From NCBI GenBank assembly GCA_947474645.1, contig CANJJD010000003.1, positions 1-64,000 on the forward strand: a stretch of DNA of 64,000 bases, given 5' to 3'. Source of the DNA: Alphaproteobacteria bacterium. GTDB taxonomy: Bacteria; Pseudomonadota; Alphaproteobacteria; Micropepsales; Micropepsaceae. The position numbers and the translations under genes are program-made. Shown here piece after piece: positions 35,271 to 44,441 of this stretch; the first letter of the stretch is position 1; the number at the start of each line of letters is the position of its first letter. The notes beneath the pieces are model-generated. The model was given only the letters and a program-made list of their open reading frames with translations. It was not told where the DNA came from and searched no databases.

Positions 35271-35897
35271 CTATTTCTTGAACTCCACCAGGATCGCTTC
35301 CAGCGGCGTATCGCCAGCATTTTCATCGCCGCCCGTGCCCGGTGTCAGCCAGCGGACTTCGCCCGGCTTTAGCTGCATGGCCGCGCCCGCCATCTTCAGC
35401 CGCGCTTGTGTCAGAGGCACCAGCAACCGTTCCAGCCGCGCGTCATAGCTGCGCGTCTTCTCACCTTTGGCCAGATTCAGCCGCAGTACCCGGACCTGGT
35501 TGTTGTCCAGTTCCACCTTGAAATGGTCGGGATCGGGTGCGGGCGTTTTGACGGTGGGCACCATGCCGGGCGGCGATTTCAACTCGACATGCACAATGTC
35601 CACCGGGCCTGCGGCGGTAATCTCCGCAGTGTGCGTGCCCATGGCGTCGTTCCACTGCACCTCGCCGGGGCGGAAATGTTCCGGCGCAACTTTGCCGTCC
35701 GGATAGCGGATGGTGTTGGTCCCCGCCTGAAAATAGATCATCACCCGGCTGGTGAGATGGACATGGGGCTTGGTGAGCACGCCCGGTGCGCCTGCGCTGA
35801 GCGCCACCCGCGCCACTGCATTGTCTATCGGCGTGGTGGGTGGATCATAAGGGATGCCCATATGGGCCGCAGCGGCCAATGCCAGAAGGGTCAGCAT
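35271..35897 (-). CDS. Exported bicupin-like protein
   Basis: A 208-residue protein with a short signal peptide (MLTLLALAAAAHMG). Two cupin-like halves are visible. The first has KPHVHLTSRVMIYFQAGTNTIRY...HFRPGEVQWNDAMGTHTAEITAAGPVDIVHVELK, with His pairs for metal. The second (DPDHFKVELDNNQVRVLRLNLAKGEKTRSYDARLERLLVPL...LKPGEVRWLTPG...EAILVEFKK) has the same strand order but lost the His residues. The function is unknown. It lies 18 bp downstream of the APC permease gene on the same strand and could be co-transcribed with it. Confidence 0.68.
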   Translation of the reverse strand: MLTLLALAAAAHMGIPYDPPTTPIDNAVARVALSAGAPGVLTKPHVHLTSRVMIYFQAGTNTIRYPDGKVAPEHFRPGEVQWNDAMGTHTAEITAAGPVDIVHVELKSPPGMVPTVKTPAPDPDHFKVELDNNQVRVLRLNLAKGEKTRSYDARLERLLVPLTQARLKMAGAAMQLKPGEVRWLTPGTGGDENAGDTPLEAILVEFKK

Positions 35898-35914
35898 GGA
35901 TCAGGCCTTTCCTG

Positions 35915-37291
35915 TCATGAGGGGGCGCGCCGCAGGACCAGGGTGGTGACCGCGCCGATCAGCGCCCAGGCCGGGAAGATCAGATAGACGGTGGGAAATC
36001 CGCCCGCCTGGATGGGCGGCATGATGACCGCCATGCAGGCCATCACCAACGCGCCGGCCACGCCCACCGCCACCACGGCGGGCGGCGCAGCAGTGCCGGC
36101 GGGCGCTGCCGCCTGGCGCCGCAAAACCAGCAGCGCGATGCAGCAGATGGCATAGCCCAGCACCAGGCTGATGGTGATGGTGTCCACCAGGATGCCGATG
36201 GCGCCCCGGCCCAGGGTCAGCCCGGCAATGTTCATGGCGAAGATGGCCAGGATGATGGGCGCCGGCACGCCGGAGCGGCCTCGCCCCTTGTTCATCCAGG
36301 CCGGCAGGAAACCCTCACGGCCCAGCGCGATCAAAGTGCGCGACGCCATCAGGAAGACGCCGTTCCAGGTCTTGACCAGCGACAGCATGGCGATCAGCAG
36401 CACCAGCGGTACCAGCACCTGTCCAAAGGGCAGCAGCCGCGCCGCCTCGACAAAGGCCAGGCTGTGCGGCGGCAAGGACTGCCAGGGCATCGTGATCGCC
36501 GTGCCGATCACCACCAGGCAATAGAAGCCGGCGGCGGCGGCGATCGCCAGCACCAGGATGCGGAACAGGGTCTTGAACGCCAGGTGCTCGGATTTTTCCT
36601 CCACCACTTGGCTAATGGCCTGGAAGCCGCACAGCAGGAAGGCGCAATTGGCGAAGATGGCGGCGGCGCCCTGCCACCATACCGGCGCGTGCGCCGGCAG
36701 CAGCGGCGCAAGATTGGCGGGATTGCCCTGCGCCAGCATCAGCGCCACGATGGCCAGCGCCACGCCGATGAAAGTGTAGGTCAACAGGCTGTGAAACCGC
36801 GCCAGCGCCTGTCCGCCGGTGTAATTGACCAGCGCGATCAGCGGGGCGCCGATGCAGCCGATGATGAGCTGGTTGCGGGTGACGCCGGTGCCGAAGGCAT
36901 TATACAGCACCACGTCCTTTATCCCCGTCCCCAGCCTTTCAAAAAGCCAGGCGATGGCGAGCCCCTCGAACACCGTGACGCAGATCCAGGCCAGCGCAAT
37001 GAACCAGCCGACATAGAAGGCCAGGTTGCGGCCGAATACGGCCAGCACGAAGCTGAACTCCCCGCCCGTGACGGGCACCCGAGCAGTCAGTTCGGCATAA
37101 CAGGCGCCGATGCAGGCGACCACGATGCCGCCCGCGATAAAGCCGATCAGCGCGCCGCCCGGGCCGGACGATTCCAGCCAGCTTCCCACCAGCACGCACC
37201 AAGCCGAGCCGATGATCGAGCCGAAGCCGAAGGCAAAAAGCTGGAAGCGGCCGATATTGCCTTTGAGGGACGGCGCCCCGGGAGCACTCAC
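35915..37291 (-). CDS. APC-superfamily amino acid/polyamine permease
   Basis: A 458-residue carrier with about 12 membrane spans. Helix 1 has the unwound GFGSIIGSAW substrate motif (about 22-31), and helix 3 region ACYAELTARVPVTGGEFSFVLAVFGRNLAFYVGW matches the APC signature. The start is GTG, sharing one base with the stop of the upstream DMFase-like gene (TAGTG). The close coupling suggests that the carrier moves the product or substrate of that amide-hydrolase-like protein, for example an amine or amino acid. Substrate specificity cannot be read from the sequence. Confidence 0.86.
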   Translation of the reverse strand: MSAPGAPSLKGNIGRFQLFAFGFGSIIGSAWCVLVGSWLESSGPGGALIGFIAGGIVVACIGACYAELTARVPVTGGEFSFVLAVFGRNLAFYVGWFIALAWICVTVFEGLAIAWLFERLGTGIKDVVLYNAFGTGVTRNQLIIGCIGAPLIALVNYTGGQALARFHSLLTYTFIGVALAIVALMLAQGNPANLAPLLPAHAPVWWQGAAAIFANCAFLLCGFQAISQVVEEKSEHLAFKTLFRILVLAIAAAAGFYCLVVIGTAITMPWQSLPPHSLAFVEAARLLPFGQVLVPLVLLIAMLSLVKTWNGVFLMASRTLIALGREGFLPAWMNKGRGRSGVPAPIILAIFAMNIAGLTLGRGAIGILVDTITISLVLGYAICCIALLVLRRQAAAPAGTAAPPAVVAVGVAGALVMACMAVIMPPIQAGGFPTVYLIFPAWALIGAVTTLVLRRAPS

Positions 37292-39696
37292 TAGATCGGC
37301 GCTTTGAACGGCTGCGGATCGGAAAAACGCTTCAGGACATTGGTGGTGATGCGGGCAATGTCGTTGTCGAAGTTCTTGTGGTTCAGCGCGCCGATATAGG
37401 CCATCGAGCCGACGGAAAACACCGCGCCGCCCGAGGGCGTCTCGAAGAAGGTGAGCGAGGCGTAGCTTTTGTTGTCGTAATCGTCGCGCATCTGCGCCGC
37501 CTGCTGGGCGTTGGCCCAGGCCGGGATCGGCGTGCCTTCGGACTTGGCCAGGTGCAGCGCATGGCGCGGCGTGCCGGCGTCATAATCCACCCGGTCGAAC
37601 TCATCGCCCGCGGCGCCGCCGAAATGGGTGCCGTAATCGCCGATGATCTCGTTATGCACCCCGGCGAAGATGAAGGCGGCGCGCGGGTTCTTGGAATCGG
37701 GCAGCACCTTGTAATAGGTGTTGCCCGACCCGAAGGTGGTGCCCACATAGCGCACGCCCAAGGTGTGGGCCAGCCAGGTATGGTCCCATTCCAGATTGTC
37801 CACGCCATTGAGCTCGAAGCGCCGCTCGCCTTCGAAATTCTGCGGCGTCCAGTAGATTTCATTGAGGCGCCGCAGCTCGATGGCCGGAATGCCGTCATCG
37901 CGCCAGGCCGCCGGATTCTGGAAGCCGTTGCCGCCCATGTACATAAAGCGGCCGCCACTCCCCAGATAATCCTTCACGGCGGTGAAGATTTCGGGCGACT
38001 GGTATTCCGGATGCTGGCCTGTGATCACCGTGCGATAGCGCGACAGCAGCGCCTTGCCCTCCTTGTGCACCAAGTCGTCGGTGATGATGTCGTAAGGCAT
38101 ATCCTCATGTTCCAGCCAGTCCACGATCTGGGTGTCGGAATTGATCAGGTGCAGCCAGGTCTTGAGCGTCACCGTCAGCAGCGGCCGGCGCCAGGTCGAA
38201 CGGGTCACCAGTGTGCCGTCAATATGCTGGTCGTAAAGACCACGGCCGAATTCGGGGTGCTGCATCAGGAAATCAATGTCGTCAGCGTTGAAATGGAAGG
38301 CGGGATAACGCTCGAGCTGGGCGAAATTGCGCGTCCAGTTGACGTAGGCCAGATAGGTGGTGGTGGGGATCAGGAAAGCGGTGGGTGCGGTGGTGGTGCC
38401 CTTGGGCGGCGCCACAAAGAAGGGCACATAATGCTCGGACTTGCCGTGCTGCAGATGCACGGCATAGATGCCGCTCTTCAAGCCCGCCGGCACCGCATAG
38501 GTAAAGCTGGGCTTCCATTCCGCATCCAGAAGATCGTCCTCGCGGAAATAGATGGCGGAAAATTCGTTCGGCTGCTGGCGCCAATCTTTGCTGGAGGTCC
38601 AGTGATAGCCTTTCATGGCGCGCTGCGGCCAGTTGACGCCGCGCCCGTTCCAGCCCGCCGCTGTCGTGTCATGCACGGTCAGGGTGCCGATGCCGCGCCC
38701 GAAATCCCAGAAGCCGCGAATGGCGTCGCCGGCCACCTGGTCCAGCCGTGTGGCGGAAGCCACGCGGATCATGTCGGTGGGATGCAGCACCTTGCCGGCG
38801 ATGCGCACGCCATCGATGCGGCCGTTGAAAAGCGCGAAGGGCGCCGGCTGGCCATTGGCCATGGTCTCGCCGCAGCCGGCGGCAAAGCGCATCGGCGTGC
38901 CGGCAGCCACGGTCCAGTCCCGCGCCAAACGACGTGTGCCGAAAATGTAGTGCCAAGGGTCGCTGTTGGACGCGAGGGTGAAATTGGGGTCGGTCAGCAG
39001 CACGTCATAGACGCGCCACTCCCCCGAAGCGGCATCGAAGGAGGCGCCCAGCATGGTCCAGTGATTGGGCTGGATGAAGCGCGAAGTGCGCAGCTTGAAA
39101 TATCTGCCGCCGCCCTCGCCCACCCACAGCGCGCCTTCGCCGCGCTCGTCAATGCCGATGGCCCAGCCGGTCTTTTTGGTCTCGTCCCATTGCGAGGCGA
39201 TGAATTGCGGGCCCTTGCCGGGCAAGGTGGGCTTGATCAGCGCCACCACCGAGAAATCCTGTTTGCTGCTGGTGATGGCCGAGGCCGAGGGCGTATCGAA
39301 GGTCACATAAGAGCCGGCCCAGACTTTCTGTTCGCCGCCCGCATAGCTTTTGGTGAAATCGGCGGACACCGGGTCCACCCGGAAACGCCCGGCGCCCGAC
39401 AGGCTGTCGCCATTGATCACCCGCACCAGCGAGGCTTTGTAATCGCCCGGCGCATAGGTGCTGACATGGAAGGTGATGGCCTCGCCCGGCCGCACCGTGA
39501 TCTGGTCGCTGTAACCGACAACGGTCTTGTTGGATTTGGCCAAAGTCAGGGCATGGCCCTTGTCGGCGTCCGTCACCGGGCGGCGCGGGCGCTGCGTCAG
39601 GCTGGTCAACGCCATGGCGGGAAGCTTGGCCATGGCGGTGAAGGCCGAGACCACCCCCATCATCAAGATGGACGTGCGGCGCGTGAGATTGACCAT
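37291..39696 (-). CDS. N,N-dimethylformamidase large-subunit-like protein with Tat-type leader and LamG domain
   Basis: About 801 residues from the ATG at 39696 (MVNLTRRTSILMM). The TRRTSIL leader and hydrophobic stretch look like a Tat signal. Then come an N-terminal beta domain (YSDQITVRPGEAITFHVST), a LamG/concanavalin domain (about 115-300, FSVVALIKPTLPGKGPQFIASQWD, WTMLGASFDAASGEWRVY), and a C-terminal catalytic region with TTTYLAYVNWTRNF, the GRFMYMGGNGFQNPAAW segment and Tyr/Glu-rich stretches where DMFase places its Fe ligands. Known DMFase is an alpha2beta2 cytosolic enzyme; no small subunit is encoded nearby. Probable role: hydrolysis of an amide or related C-N bond in the periplasm. 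The track start (39759) is less likely. Confidence 0.75.
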   Translation of the reverse strand: MVNLTRRTSILMMGVVSAFTAMAKLPAMALTSLTQRPRRPVTDADKGHALTLAKSNKTVVGYSDQITVRPGEAITFHVSTYAPGDYKASLVRVINGDSLSGAGRFRVDPVSADFTKSYAGGEQKVWAGSYVTFDTPSASAITSSKQDFSVVALIKPTLPGKGPQFIASQWDETKKTGWAIGIDERGEGALWVGEGGGRYFKLRTSRFIQPNHWTMLGASFDAASGEWRVYDVLLTDPNFTLASNSDPWHYIFGTRRLARDWTVAAGTPMRFAAGCGETMANGQPAPFALFNGRIDGVRIAGKVLHPTDMIRVASATRLDQVAGDAIRGFWDFGRGIGTLTVHDTTAAGWNGRGVNWPQRAMKGYHWTSSKDWRQQPNEFSAIYFREDDLLDAEWKPSFTYAVPAGLKSGIYAVHLQHGKSEHYVPFFVAPPKGTTTAPTAFLIPTTTYLAYVNWTRNFAQLERYPAFHFNADDIDFLMQHPEFGRGLYDQHIDGTLVTRSTWRRPLLTVTLKTWLHLINSDTQIVDWLEHEDMPYDIITDDLVHKEGKALLSRYRTVITGQHPEYQSPEIFTAVKDYLGSGGRFMYMGGNGFQNPAAWRDDGIPAIELRRLNEIYWTPQNFEGERRFELNGVDNLEWDHTWLAHTLGVRYVGTTFGSGNTYYKVLPDSKNPRAAFIFAGVHNEIIGDYGTHFGGAAGDEFDRVDYDAGTPRHALHLAKSEGTPIPAWANAQQAAQMRDDYDNKSYASLTFFETPSGGAVFSVGSMAYIGALNHKNFDNDIARITTNVLKRFSDPQPFKAPI

Positions 39697-39788
39697 GACA
39701 AATACCCCAGACTCTTTTTTGGATTCAGGCATATCCCGGCAGGGCTGGCAATGGCGCAATTGTGCAGCAAAACGTGCCTTTGGCCGCG

Positions 39789-40913
39789 CTAGAGGATGCG
39801 GTGAAACCAGGTCAGGGAAAGCCCGGCCGCTGCCAGCATCAAAAGTGCCGCCAGCGCGGCGAAGAAAGCGGTGATTTCCATTTCTCGCGTCTCCACCACC
39901 AACTGGCGCGACAGCACATCGTAAACAGCTTTCAAGTCCTCGGCGCTGGTGGCGTGGAAATAGCGCGCCTTTGTCATATCGGCGATCTTCTTCAGCGCCA
40001 CTTCGTCCAGTTGGGCGCGCATCGACCAGCCACCGAAGCCGACAATGTTGCCCTTGGCGGTGCCGAAGCCCACGGTATAGACGCGCACGCCATATTCGGA
40101 TGCCATGCGCGCTGCCTCGACCGGATCGTATCCGGCATTGGTCTGGCCGTCGGTGAGCAGGATCACCACCGCATTCTTGTAGGAGCCCGGCTCCACCGGC
40201 ACATGCTTCTTGGGCGGCGCCTTGGCGCGCTCACCCAGCGCGGTGCCGCCGAAGCGTTCGCGGAAATCGTAATTGCCCCAGCGCCCGGCGCTGTCGGAAT
40301 TGAACTGGTTGATGGGGAAATTGCCGTCCGGAAACAGGGTGGAGAGCGACACCAGGATGCCGCTGCCCACCGCGGTGCCGCGCTGCAGCTCGAAGCGGTC
40401 TATCGCGGCGGTCAGCGCCGGATGGTCGGTGGTCGGCGCCTGCACCAGAAGCGCGGTGGCGGCGAAGGCGACAATGCCGATACGCACGTCGCGCGGCTGG
40501 TCCTTGATATAGGCCTTGGCCGCCGTCTCCGCCGCGATGATGCGCGACGGGTTTACATCCGTGGCGCGCATGCTGCCCGACACATCCATGGCCAGAATGA
40601 CGGTGGCGACGCGGCTGGGCAGCGCAACTTCGGCGGAAGGCCGCGCCATCGCCAAGAGCAGCATGGCGAATGCCGCCAACATCAGCGCCGGCGGGACATG
40701 GCGGCGCCAGCCGGGGCCGTGGCTGGCTTCGCGCACCAGCGCCAGGTTGGGATAGCGGAAGGCGCCTTTGCGGCGGCGGCGCAGCAAAAGGACATAGACG
40801 GCGACGATCACCGGCACCAGCAGCAACAGCCACAGGAAGCTGGGCCATGAGAAGGAGATGCTGGGAATAAACCCGCCCAACCGCGACCAGGGAATGCCGA
40901 AGAAGTCCTTCAT
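39789..40913 (-). CDS. VWA-domain membrane protein (BatA type)
   Basis: A 374-residue protein. Membrane helices lie at about 24-44 (WPSFLWLLLLVPVIVAVYVLLL), 74-90 and 345-365. Between the last two is a von Willebrand A domain with MIDAS motif DVSGSMRATD (about 109-118), TDHPALT and LLTDGQTNAG. It is the third gene of a MoxR-DUF58-VWA set on the minus strand and overlaps the DUF58 gene by 4 bp. Such proteins act with MoxR ATPases in protein maturation or stress resistance. The usual further VWA/TPR (BatB/BatC) genes are missing; a DMFase-like gene comes next. Confidence 0.87.
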   Translation of the reverse strand: MKDFFGIPWSRLGGFIPSISFSWPSFLWLLLLVPVIVAVYVLLLRRRRKGAFRYPNLALVREASHGPGWRRHVPPALMLAAFAMLLLAMARPSAEVALPSRVATVILAMDVSGSMRATDVNPSRIIAAETAAKAYIKDQPRDVRIGIVAFAATALLVQAPTTDHPALTAAIDRFELQRGTAVGSGILVSLSTLFPDGNFPINQFNSDSAGRWGNYDFRERFGGTALGERAKAPPKKHVPVEPGSYKNAVVILLTDGQTNAGYDPVEAARMASEYGVRVYTVGFGTAKGNIVGFGGWSMRAQLDEVALKKIADMTKARYFHATSAEDLKAVYDVLSRQLVVETREMEITAFFAALAALLMLAAAGLSLTWFHRIL

Positions 40914-41794
40914 GCGGACCTCGCACTGTGTTTGCGCATCGCGGCAAAACGCGCCAGCGCGTCCAGCACTTCATCCTCGGTGGCCAGCTCCACCACATCC
41001 ACGCCGGATTTTTCGAAGGCGGCGCGCAACGCCTGTTCGCGCGCATCGGCGGCATCAGCAAAACGTTCCTGAAATCCCCGATTGTCGGTGTCCACGAAAA
41101 GCTGCTCGCCTGTTTCGGCGTCCTGGAAGGTGAGAAAGCCCAGATCCGGCATCCGCGTATCCAAAGGATCGGTCAGGCGCACCGCCACCACGTCATGGCG
41201 CTGGCCCAGGCGGGTCAGCGCCTCCTCCCAGCCCGGGCTGCTGATGAAATCGGACACCACGAAGACCAGCGAGCGGCGGCGGATGACGCCGGCGGCCTCG
41301 GCCAGCACGGCTTTCAGGTCGGTGGCGCTGTGGCTGGGCCGGTGGCCGCCAACGGCATTGAGGATATGCAGCAACTGGCGGCGCCCGCCACAGGCCGGAA
41401 TGGTGCGGTCCACCTTGCCGGAAAAGATCATCGCGCCGGCGCGGTTGCCGCGGCTCAGCATCAGCCGGCACATCAGAAGCGTGAACTCCATCAGCACGGC
41501 ATGCTTGGAGACGCTGACGCCCTCGAACATCATCGAAGGGCTCATATCCAGCAGGAACCAGACCGGAACTTCCCGGTCTTCCAGATAGTCGCGCACATAG
41601 GGCGCATCGAGGCGCGCGGTGGCGTTCCAGTCCATGCGCCGCACATCGTCGTGAAACTGGTATTCGCGCAGATCCGCCAAATCCAGACCCTGCCCGCGCG
41701 ACGGGCTTCGGTGGTCGCCCTGCAACAAGCCCTCCAGCCGGCGCATCACCGGCAATTCCAGGCGGCGAAGAACGCTGTCAGAGACTGGCGGCAC
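40910..41794 (-). CDS. DUF58-domain protein (MoxR partner)
   Basis: A 294-residue soluble protein with the DUF58 signature SPSRGQGLDLADLREYQFHDDVRRMDWNATARLDAPYVRDYLEDREVPVWFLLDMSPSM (about 30-88). DMSPSM is a degenerate MIDAS, making this a diverged VWA fold. The gene overlaps moxR by 17 bp and the VWA gene by 4 bp. DUF58 proteins are thought to bridge MoxR ATPases and membrane VWA proteins. There are no membrane spans, unlike longer DUF58 members. Confidence 0.87.
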   Translation of the reverse strand: MPPVSDSVLRRLELPVMRRLEGLLQGDHRSPSRGQGLDLADLREYQFHDDVRRMDWNATARLDAPYVRDYLEDREVPVWFLLDMSPSMMFEGVSVSKHAVLMEFTLLMCRLMLSRGNRAGAMIFSGKVDRTIPACGGRRQLLHILNAVGGHRPSHSATDLKAVLAEAAGVIRRRSLVFVVSDFISSPGWEEALTRLGQRHDVVAVRLTDPLDTRMPDLGFLTFQDAETGEQLFVDTDNRGFQERFADAADAREQALRAAFEKSGVDVVELATEDEVLDALARFAAMRKHSARSA

Positions 41795-42761
41795 GCGTCG
41801 TCTCCAGGATGGGCGGGGGTACGGCGCGCAGAATCTGGCTGAGAATGTCGTCCGCCGTCATGCCTTCGGACAGCGCCTCGTAGGAAGGCACCAGCCGGTG
41901 GCGCAGCACATCGGCCGCCACGTCCATCACATCGGCGGGCAGCACATAATCGCGGCCGCGGATGAAGGCCAGCGCCCGGCCCGCCTGGATCATGGCGATG
42001 GAAGCGCGGGGGGACGCGCCATACTGAATGAAGCGCGAAAATTGCGGCATCCCGCATTTCACCGGGGCGCGGGTGGCGGCAACAACTTTCACCGCATAGA
42101 TCATCAGCGACGGATCGACATACAGCTTGCGCGCCGCCGCCTGCATTTCCAGCAACTGGTCGGTGGACGTCACCGGCGTCACCGCCACCGGCTCGCCGGT
42201 GACGCGCTGGACGATGACGAATTCCTCTTCCTCGCTGGGATAGCCGATCAGCACCTTCATCATGAAGCGGTCCACCTGCGCTTCGGGCAGGGCATAGGTG
42301 CCTTCGGTCTCGATCGGGTTCTGGGTTGCCATCACCACAAAGGGGCGCGGCACGGCATAGGACTGGCCGGCGATGGTGACCTGGCGCTCCTGCATCACTT
42401 CCAGCAGCGCGCTCTGCACCTTGGCGGGGGCGCGGTTGATTTCATCGGCCAGCACCAGATTGGCGAACACCGGCCCCAACATGGTGACGAACTCGCCGTT
42501 CTTCTGGTTGAAGATGCGGGTGCCGGTGAGGTCGGCGGGCACTAGATCGGGGGTGAACTGGATGCGCTTGAAGTTGCCCTGCATCGCTTGGGCCAGGGTC
42601 GCCACCGTCAAGGTCTTGGCCAGGCCCGGCACGCCTTCCACCAGCAGATGCCCGCCCGCCAACAGCGCCACCAGCACCCGTTCCAGAAAATGGTCCTGGC
42701 CCACCACCACCTTCTTCACTTCATAGAGAAGATGTTCCAAACCCGGATGCGCGTTGCTCAT
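41778..42761 (-). CDS. MoxR-family AAA+ ATPase
   Basis: A 327-residue AAA+ chaperone-like ATPase. Walker A is in HLLVEGVPGLAKTLT (about 35-49), Walker B in NLVLADEINRAPAKVQSALLEVMQE (about 104-128), sensor 1 in VMATQNPIETEGTYALPEAQVDRFMMKV, and the C-terminal lid has YGASPRASIAMIQAGRALAFIRGRDYVLPADV. MoxR proteins insert metal cofactors or activate enzymes; the name comes from methanol dehydrogenase activation, of interest since a PQQ dehydrogenase lies in this window, but 40 kb away. It starts the set MoxR-DUF58-VWA, 11 bp after the anchored protease gene. Confidence 0.92.
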   Translation of the reverse strand: MSNAHPGLEHLLYEVKKVVVGQDHFLERVLVALLAGGHLLVEGVPGLAKTLTVATLAQAMQGNFKRIQFTPDLVPADLTGTRIFNQKNGEFVTMLGPVFANLVLADEINRAPAKVQSALLEVMQERQVTIAGQSYAVPRPFVVMATQNPIETEGTYALPEAQVDRFMMKVLIGYPSEEEEFVIVQRVTGEPVAVTPVTSTDQLLEMQAAARKLYVDPSLMIYAVKVVAATRAPVKCGMPQFSRFIQYGASPRASIAMIQAGRALAFIRGRDYVLPADVMDVAADVLRHRLVPSYEALSEGMTADDILSQILRAVPPPILETTRAASL

Positions 42762-42772
42762 GGCCTGTCCTT

Positions 42773-43810
42773 TTAAAGCGGGCTGTTTCCAACGGCCTTG
42801 GCCGCATTCTCGATGGGCACGGCGAAGGCCATGCCTGCAAAGACGTGCTGACCGGTGGGATTGAAGATGGCGGTGACGATGCCGACCACCTCGCCCTCGC
42901 GGTTGACCAGCGGGCCGCCGGAATTGCCGGGGTTCACCGCGGCGTCGAACTGGATCAGGTTGGTCAGGCGCGCTTCGCCGTCCTTGCGGTCGGTGTCCAC
43001 AAATTCGCGCTTCAGGCCGGCAACCACGCCGGCAGAGACCGATGGCCCCAGCCCAAACGGAAAACCCACCGCCACCACCGGATCGCCGGGATTGATGCCG
43101 CCGGTGGACGCCAGCGTGGCGGGCTTGAGCTCATCCGGTGGCTTCTTGGCGCGGATCACCGCCAGGTCGTTTTCCGGCTGAATGTTCACCAGCATCGCGT
43201 CGGACTTGCTGCCGTCCCAGAAGGTCACCACCCAGCGGTCGGTGGAGCGGATGACATGCAGGTTGGTGAGGATGTCACCCTTTTCGGTGATCACCACGCC
43301 AGTGCCCATGGAATCGGGCTTTTCCTTCTTGTCGTCAGGCGTGCGCGGCGGCAGGACATGCTGGCCGCCGGCTTTTTCCTTTTTCGCTTTCTTCGCCGCG
43401 GCGGCTTCCACCTTGGCCTGCTGCGCGGCGCGCTCGGGCGACAGGAAGCCTTCCACCCGCACCACGGCGGGGCCCACCATGGCGGCGGCGATGGCGGTGT
43501 CGGCGGGCGGCGCGTCGGTGTGCGACAGGGTGTATTTCACAGCATTGTCGATGTCCCATTGGCTGAGGGCGCGCGGGGCTGGATGAAAAAGCTGCCAGCC
43601 GCCGATCAACGCCAGCACGACCAGCGCCGATGCCACCGCCGGCAAGACGCGCTCATGCCGCGCGGCGAATTTCTTGCTCCAGGTCCAAAGTTGCGCGCCA
43701 AGGCGCGGGCCCTCGTCCTCCCAGTGCGCGGATTGCGGCCGCTGGGGGGCGATGCCATCGGCGGAACCACGCCGCCGTCCTGCACGGCTGTAAAGCGATT
43801 TGCGCTTCAT
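42773..43810 (-). CDS. Membrane-anchored trypsin-like serine protease (S1C, HtrA-like, no PDZ)
   Basis: A 345-residue protein. A basic cytoplasmic N-terminus and one membrane helix (about 57-75, LPAVASALVVLALIGGWQL) anchor a periplasmic protease domain. The triad is His in TNLHVI (about 185), Asp in ENDLAVI (about 216) and Ser in NPGNSGGPLVN (about 295). A charged Ala/Lys stretch (EAAAAKKAKKEKAGG) links helix and protease. It ends right after the protease fold, so it has no PDZ domain and differs from DegP/DegQ. It lies 11 bp upstream of moxR on the same strand and may act with that system in envelope quality control. Confidence 0.86.
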   Translation of the reverse strand: MKRKSLYSRAGRRRGSADGIAPQRPQSAHWEDEGPRLGAQLWTWSKKFAARHERVLPAVASALVVLALIGGWQLFHPAPRALSQWDIDNAVKYTLSHTDAPPADTAIAAAMVGPAVVRVEGFLSPERAAQQAKVEAAAAKKAKKEKAGGQHVLPPRTPDDKKEKPDSMGTGVVITEKGDILTNLHVIRSTDRWVVTFWDGSKSDAMLVNIQPENDLAVIRAKKPPDELKPATLASTGGINPGDPVVAVGFPFGLGPSVSAGVVAGLKREFVDTDRKDGEARLTNLIQFDAAVNPGNSGGPLVNREGEVVGIVTAIFNPTGQHVFAGMAFAVPIENAAKAVGNSPL

Positions 43811-43904
43811 GCCGATTTCACCCGAAGGCCGCAGCCAAGCCTAAGTGACCTTGGGCTGCAACATCAAGCACAGGCGGCGGGAATGATGCGGGCTGACGGA
43901 ACCT

Positions 43905-44441
43905 TTACGGTTTGGCCGCCGATTGGGCGGGAAATTCCAGTTGTCCGGCATAGCCCAGCGCCTTGATCTGCCTGGTCATCTTCTCCACCAGCGCGGGCGC
44001 GGGCCGGGGCTCGCGGGTGTAAAGGCTGACATCGGTCATGTCGGGGCTGGCCATGATCGCCCAGCTTTCCGTGTGATCCAGCACCCAGTAATCGCGGCTG
44101 ATCGGCACCAGGCCGAACATGGCGCGATAGGTGGCATGCACCTTGGTATTCTGCCCGGGGTTCATGATCTTCATCTGCCCGGTCAGGCTTTCTTCCTTGC
44201 CGTCCGGAGTCTTGGCGTGACAGCCATCGCGCTCGGACAGCGCACCATCTCTGTTGGTGTAGTCGGTGAAGCCCGCCACGCAGCCGGCATTGAAGCTCTT
44301 GGGCGTGCGGCCGATCTCATACCAGCGCCCGGCATAGAAGCTGGCGGCGTCCACCGGCTTGGCGGGTTCGGGCGCCTTGGGCGCGTCGGCGGCGAAAGCG
44401 ATTGTGGTCATGGCCAGAAGGGCCAGGGTGGCGGCTTTCAT
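43905..44441 (-). CDS. Exported lipocalin-family protein (Blc-like)
   Basis: A 178-residue protein with signal peptide (MKAATLALLAMTTIAFAADA). The lipocalin G-x-W motif is in FYAGRWYEIGRTPKSFNAGC (about 35-54), and the barrel strands continue with DYWVLDHTESWAIMASPD. It has no lipobox Cys at the signal cleavage site, unlike E. coli Blc. Lipocalins bind fatty acids, lysophospholipids or other small hydrophobic ligands in the periplasm. It is the last gene in a set of four exported-protein genes; the YncE-like gene stops at the base before its start codon. Confidence 0.78.
   Translation of the reverse strand: MKAATLALLAMTTIAFAADAPKAPEPAKPVDAASFYAGRWYEIGRTPKSFNAGCVAGFTDYTNRDGALSERDGCHAKTPDGKEESLTGQMKIMNPGQNTKVHATYRAMFGLVPISRDYWVLDHTESWAIMASPDMTDVSLYTREPRPAPALVEKMTRQIKALGYAGQLEFPAQSAAKP

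Noticed and set aside
37378-39792. 804-codon plus-strand ORF
   Set aside because: It is antisense to the DMFase-like gene, with His/Gly/Arg-rich low-information sequence typical of the reverse frame of GC-rich genes. No ribosome binding site or known motif.
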